Of a stretch of DNA of 64,000 nucleotides, positions 61,037 through 64,000 are shown piece by piece (within the stretch, counting starts at the first letter, position 1; each line of letters opens with the position of its first letter). The notes beneath the pieces are model-generated. The model ran no database searches and was not told the origin of the DNA. It was given only the letters and a program-made list of their open reading frames with translations. Made by a program: the position numbers and the translations under genes. Origin of the DNA: Globodera rostochiensis (taxonomy: Eukaryota > Nematoda > Chromadorea > Rhabditida > Heteroderidae); NCBI GenBank assembly GCA_018350325.1, contig JAEVLN010000004.1:1302001-1366000 (forward strand), given 5' to 3'.

Positions 61037-61163
61037 TAGAGACCGGTCGAGACGAGATCTCGTCTCGACATCTCGTCTCGAATAAAACTAAATTTTCGAG
61101 ATTTTTCGAGATCCGAGATTTTTCGAGAATCTCGTCTCGCTCGAAGCTCAAGTCCGGTCTCTA
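61037..61163. repeat. 127-bp foldback with TAGAGACCGG inverted ends
   Basis: Ends TAGAGACCGG and CCGGTCTCTA flank GAGACGAGATCTCGTCTC-type words; GTT stands on both outer sides as a possible 3-bp target duplication. No coding content. Confidence 0.6.
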
Positions 61164-61296
61164 GTTTTGTTGTTGCAATTCGACTCGACAAAAGCCCATT
61201 CGCCTCCCTTTTTTGATCGTTGGCGAAATTTAAAAAAATTTGTTGAAGAAACGTCGTTACAATTATTTTTTTTAAATACTATTCCCCCCCCCCTCT

Positions 61297-61632
61297 TTAT
61301 TTAATTTTGCGATAGTTTCTGATCAACAAATATGCACACATTGTTTCGCGATCGATCACCTCGGAGAATTTCAGAAATGCCAAATGGGGACAATGCCCAT
61401 CGGCGGGAGGGCACTTTGGCACCATCGCTGGGCAATCGCTGACCACTTTCCTCATTTGGCGGCTTGTAACAGAAGAACCACCAGCAGTAGTTGAACCGTT
61501 GTCAGCTGTTTGATGACCATCATCACCACTTCGTCCTGATGGCATGTCGCCCACACTGCTGAACACGTACACCTGCTGGGCGGAAAGTAATGAGGATTGC
61601 TTCAAAACTTTTATAGTGTCCAAAACATTCAT
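61297..61632 (-). CDS. Small hypothetical protein, single open frame
   Basis: 111 residues, starting MNVLDTIKVLKQSSLLSAQQ, with a Ser/Gly-rich middle and ending CPHLAFLKFSEVIDRETMCA then YLLIRNYRKIK. GC content rises to coding level only across the frame. No family recognised. It could be the first or last exon of a longer gene. Confidence 0.45.
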   Translation of the reverse strand: MNVLDTIKVLKQSSLLSAQQVYVFSSVGDMPSGRSGDDGHQTADNGSTTAGGSSVTSRQMRKVVSDCPAMVPKCPPADGHCPHLAFLKFSEVIDRETMCAYLLIRNYRKIK

Positions 61633-62260
61633 TTGATCATCATATTTTAAAATATTCTTTATTTTTACATAACCCGGATGGACTGGTGATCGGTGATGAT
61701 CGGATAGAAATCAACTCAAGCCGACTATACCATATGGAAACATTGGTCCAATAAGTGTCGACATCGTTTAAAATTTAAAAATAATTAAAATGCCGAAATT
61801 TTTGATAATTCGAAATGTTTTCCGAATTTAATTTTCCCTAAAAATCATTTGGATAAACGTCACATTTGGCCGGAAAACAAAACAATTATTAAGCGACAGA
61901 CAAAAATAGACTACGGCGCATAAAAGACTTGTGAAGATTGGGTAATTTATATTTCCTGCGCATGACGCCCGGGGGGAAAAAGGTTTCCATGGAAACGCCA
62001 AATAACAACAACCCAATTTGTGGGTGGTGGGTGGCCATTTTGGTTGGACACTGACTGCTCTCATCCGGGCAATGCATTAAAAAAGAAAAAATCCGAAATT
62101 CACTCATTATTTCCTTTAATTACCCATTCATCCGGCAGCAGACAAATTCCGGCAAAATTCGTTTAAATTAAACAAAAAGAATTTAAATTTCTCTAATCTT
62201 TTTGAAACTGTAAATGAGTTAAAACCTGCACTGTTCGCCATTAAGCAAGCCAACAGTACC
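61633..62260. other. Intergenic stretch
   Basis: AT-rich. GGTTTCCATGGAAACGCC is a near-palindrome at about 61981-61998. No exon supported. Confidence 0.4.
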
Positions 62261-64000
62261 GTGTCGAAAATGTACAGTACCGTGTCCCGGAGCGGCACAT
62301 CTTCGACCAGTACTCCACAACAACAACAACTGCAGCAGCTCCTGCCAGCAGCAGAACGCCCGGATGACGCGGCTGGTGCCCAACGTCCGTCAACGCGTCG
62401 TGGCGGCAGGCCCGAAAGCAATGGCCAAAGCGGCGGCGGCGGCGGCACAAGTGCCGACGGAAGCAGCCAAGTCGACGGAGGTCCTTTTCAAAAATTTAAA
62501 ACAAAATGCCAAAAAATTTGGCACTTTTTAAGAAGGATACTCAGCCTCCAGTGGCGGCAGCAGCAGCAGCACCACCAGCCGACCGAAGCAGCAGCAGCAG
62601 CAGCAAAAGAGTGTGGACGTTTGGACACGTCGCGACCATCGGCTCAACAGCAGCGGCTCATCCTCTTTGACGAGCGCTTCGTCTTCCGGAAGCAGAACGT
62701 CGGCCGCCGACGCTCGCCGACCGGAAACGGAAGAAGTGCCGCGGCACAACGCCGCGTATCCGGAACTCAGTGAGCCAGAACGCTACACGGACGATGACCA
62801 GTTCGAGTCGGACGAGGACAATGCGAAGCGGAAGGACGCGGATGGGGAGCAGTTCACGAAAAGATTGTATGGCAAAAAATGGCATTTTAAATCATTTCCC
62901 GGACGCTTCCGTTACAAATTCCAAAGGCATGAATTGGTGGCTTCGCAACGCACGCGCAGTTTGCGCGATCCGCTGCTGCCCGCTGCATTGGCACGACAGC
63001 AAGCAGTACAAGCACCGCCTGCTGCACTCCCACCACCGTTGACGCCGCCCTCACTGCATCATAGTGCCAACAATTCGCGCGCATCTTCCCGCAAAAGCTC
63101 AATGACCAACGCGAAGAACGCGGCTGAACATGGCGATGGCATATCACCAGCAGTTGAGGGTAAAGCAGCGTTCAGCAATTTGTGGCCATAACCAATAATG
63201 GTCGCAAATTTGTTCAAAAATATTTTAATATTTTCATAAAATTAATAATTTGACGCGAGTTGGTGTAAATTTAATTTAAACTTACTGGACTCTGTTAAAG
63301 CATTGGATCATATGGTATCTAATTTAAAATAATTATTAAAAAATAAATTTTATAAATCATTATTTAAATTTAAGTTTCCGCGCGCCGACTTCAACGGACC
63401 GATCAAAGCAACGGATGGCTGGAGGAAACAAATGCTGAAAATGACTCACAAAAAGACTCACCGCGTAAATCAATCACTTCATCAAATTTGAACCTTTTTT
63501 TAAATCGATCGCTGATCGGAAAACGAATTTGCCATGACAAAAACCCCTAACATTCAAGGCAGTCGCCCGCCGGCATTGGCACCGTTTGTCAGCCGATTGC
63601 CCGGCACAATTCTTCCGGCCAACAATGACAGCTCGAAAATGTCTTCAGGCAATAATTAAAATGCTTACAAAAAATCCGCAAGATTATATAAATTGTTGAA
63701 CGTTCAGCAAGGCGACAAAGTAGCGGCAGTCACGATGTGCAAAATCGTCGTCCAACCAAGGAAATATCAATGGAAAAAATTCCACTTGGCTTCGGCTCAA
63801 GTTCGAGCAGGTCGACTTTTTTGATTTTGTAAAAAGTTTAAAAAAACATTTTAATAAATTGTTTCAGAGGCTTTGTTTTGTCGGCCACCGGACGTACAGC
63901 TCCGGCAGCATTGGAGCAGCGACCGCGGCGCAATGCAAGCGCATCGGCAGCCATTCGGCGAAACAGTGCGGACAGCGCCACGTACAAAGTGCGCTCGCTA
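62261..64000 (+). CDS. Ser/Gln/basic-rich protein, 5' part (runs off window)
   Basis: Exons 62261-62480, 62533-63159, 63559-63648, 63708-63810 and 63868 to the edge join in phase. Protein: MSKMYSTVSRSGTSSTS start, Gln- and Gly-rich tracts, then a more ordered stretch (KRLYGKKWHFKSFPGRFRYK FQRHEL, about 62850-62935), then Pro/Ser-rich and Arg-rich parts with basic-Ser motifs (RRNSADSATY) typical of phosphorylation sites. No signal peptide or membrane segment in this part. The intron 63649-63707 uses a GC donor (TCAG|GCAATA) if the frame is to hold; with a GT donor no frame works. If exon 2 is not spliced at 63159 the frame ends at 63191, so a short isoform is possible. Family not recognised. 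Confidence 0.65.

Overview
The window reads as nuclear DNA of a nematode. Genes are split into many short, GC-richer exons by mostly short AT-rich GT-AG introns, and two long genes can be followed almost codon by codon as orthologues of Caenorhabditis elegans genes: papilin (mig-6) and the dense-core-vesicle priming factor CAPS (unc-31). The many G/C homopolymer runs, abundant minisatellites and a secreted C-type lectin-like gene would fit a tylenchid (for example a plant-parasitic cyst nematode). That placement is inference; no species is claimed.

Layout. 1-6699 (+) is the 3' part of a cadherin gene with transmembrane segment and cytoplasmic tail. 7425-8665 (+) is a casein-kinase-1/TTBK-like kinase gene with a frameshift in its last exon. 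An intact Ty3/gypsy LTR retrotransposon (8697-16973, minus strand, one 2398-codon Gag-Pol frame, identical 343-bp LTRs, GGCC target duplication) sits just 3' of the kinase stop. 17247-17895 is a small unrecognised gene remnant, and 17936-18158 is an inverted copy of the cadherin transmembrane exon with flanking intron. 18442-19833 (+) is a secreted C-type-lectin-like gene with a 53-bp minisatellite in intron 1. 20085-35767 (-) is a 43-exon papilin gene whose introns hold minisatellites and a TIR element. 35768-40259 is a non-coding divergent interval. 40260-52717 (+) is a 47-exon CAPS/unc-31 gene. 53566-54184 (+) is a small unrecognised gene. 55019-59283 and 59706-60321 (+) are two neighbouring genes that share an unrecognised domain. 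62261-64000 (+) is the 5' part of a Ser/basic-rich protein that leaves the window.

The most unusual observation is at 56474-57297. An 824-bp element with roughly 340-bp terminal inverted repeats and a 3-bp TCA duplication has landed inside an exon. Its palindromic ends supply a splice donor (AAG|GTATTC) and a pyrimidine-rich acceptor (CCTTCCCTAG|), so splicing it out would leave exactly 12 extra bases and keep the reading frame. This is how an introner (an intron-making transposon) behaves. The second notable point is the Gag-Pol C-terminus: an SGNH-hydrolase-like domain lies between two identical 16-bp copies of the polypurine tract, which suggests a captured module.

The host genes do not form a pathway or operon. 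Cadherin and papilin act at the cell surface and matrix; CAPS acts in neurosecretion. Splice phases were checked across every exon of papilin (2136 codons) and CAPS (1477 codons) and all agree. Exon boundaries in the first part of the cadherin gene, and in the lectin gene around 19163-19242, could not be resolved.
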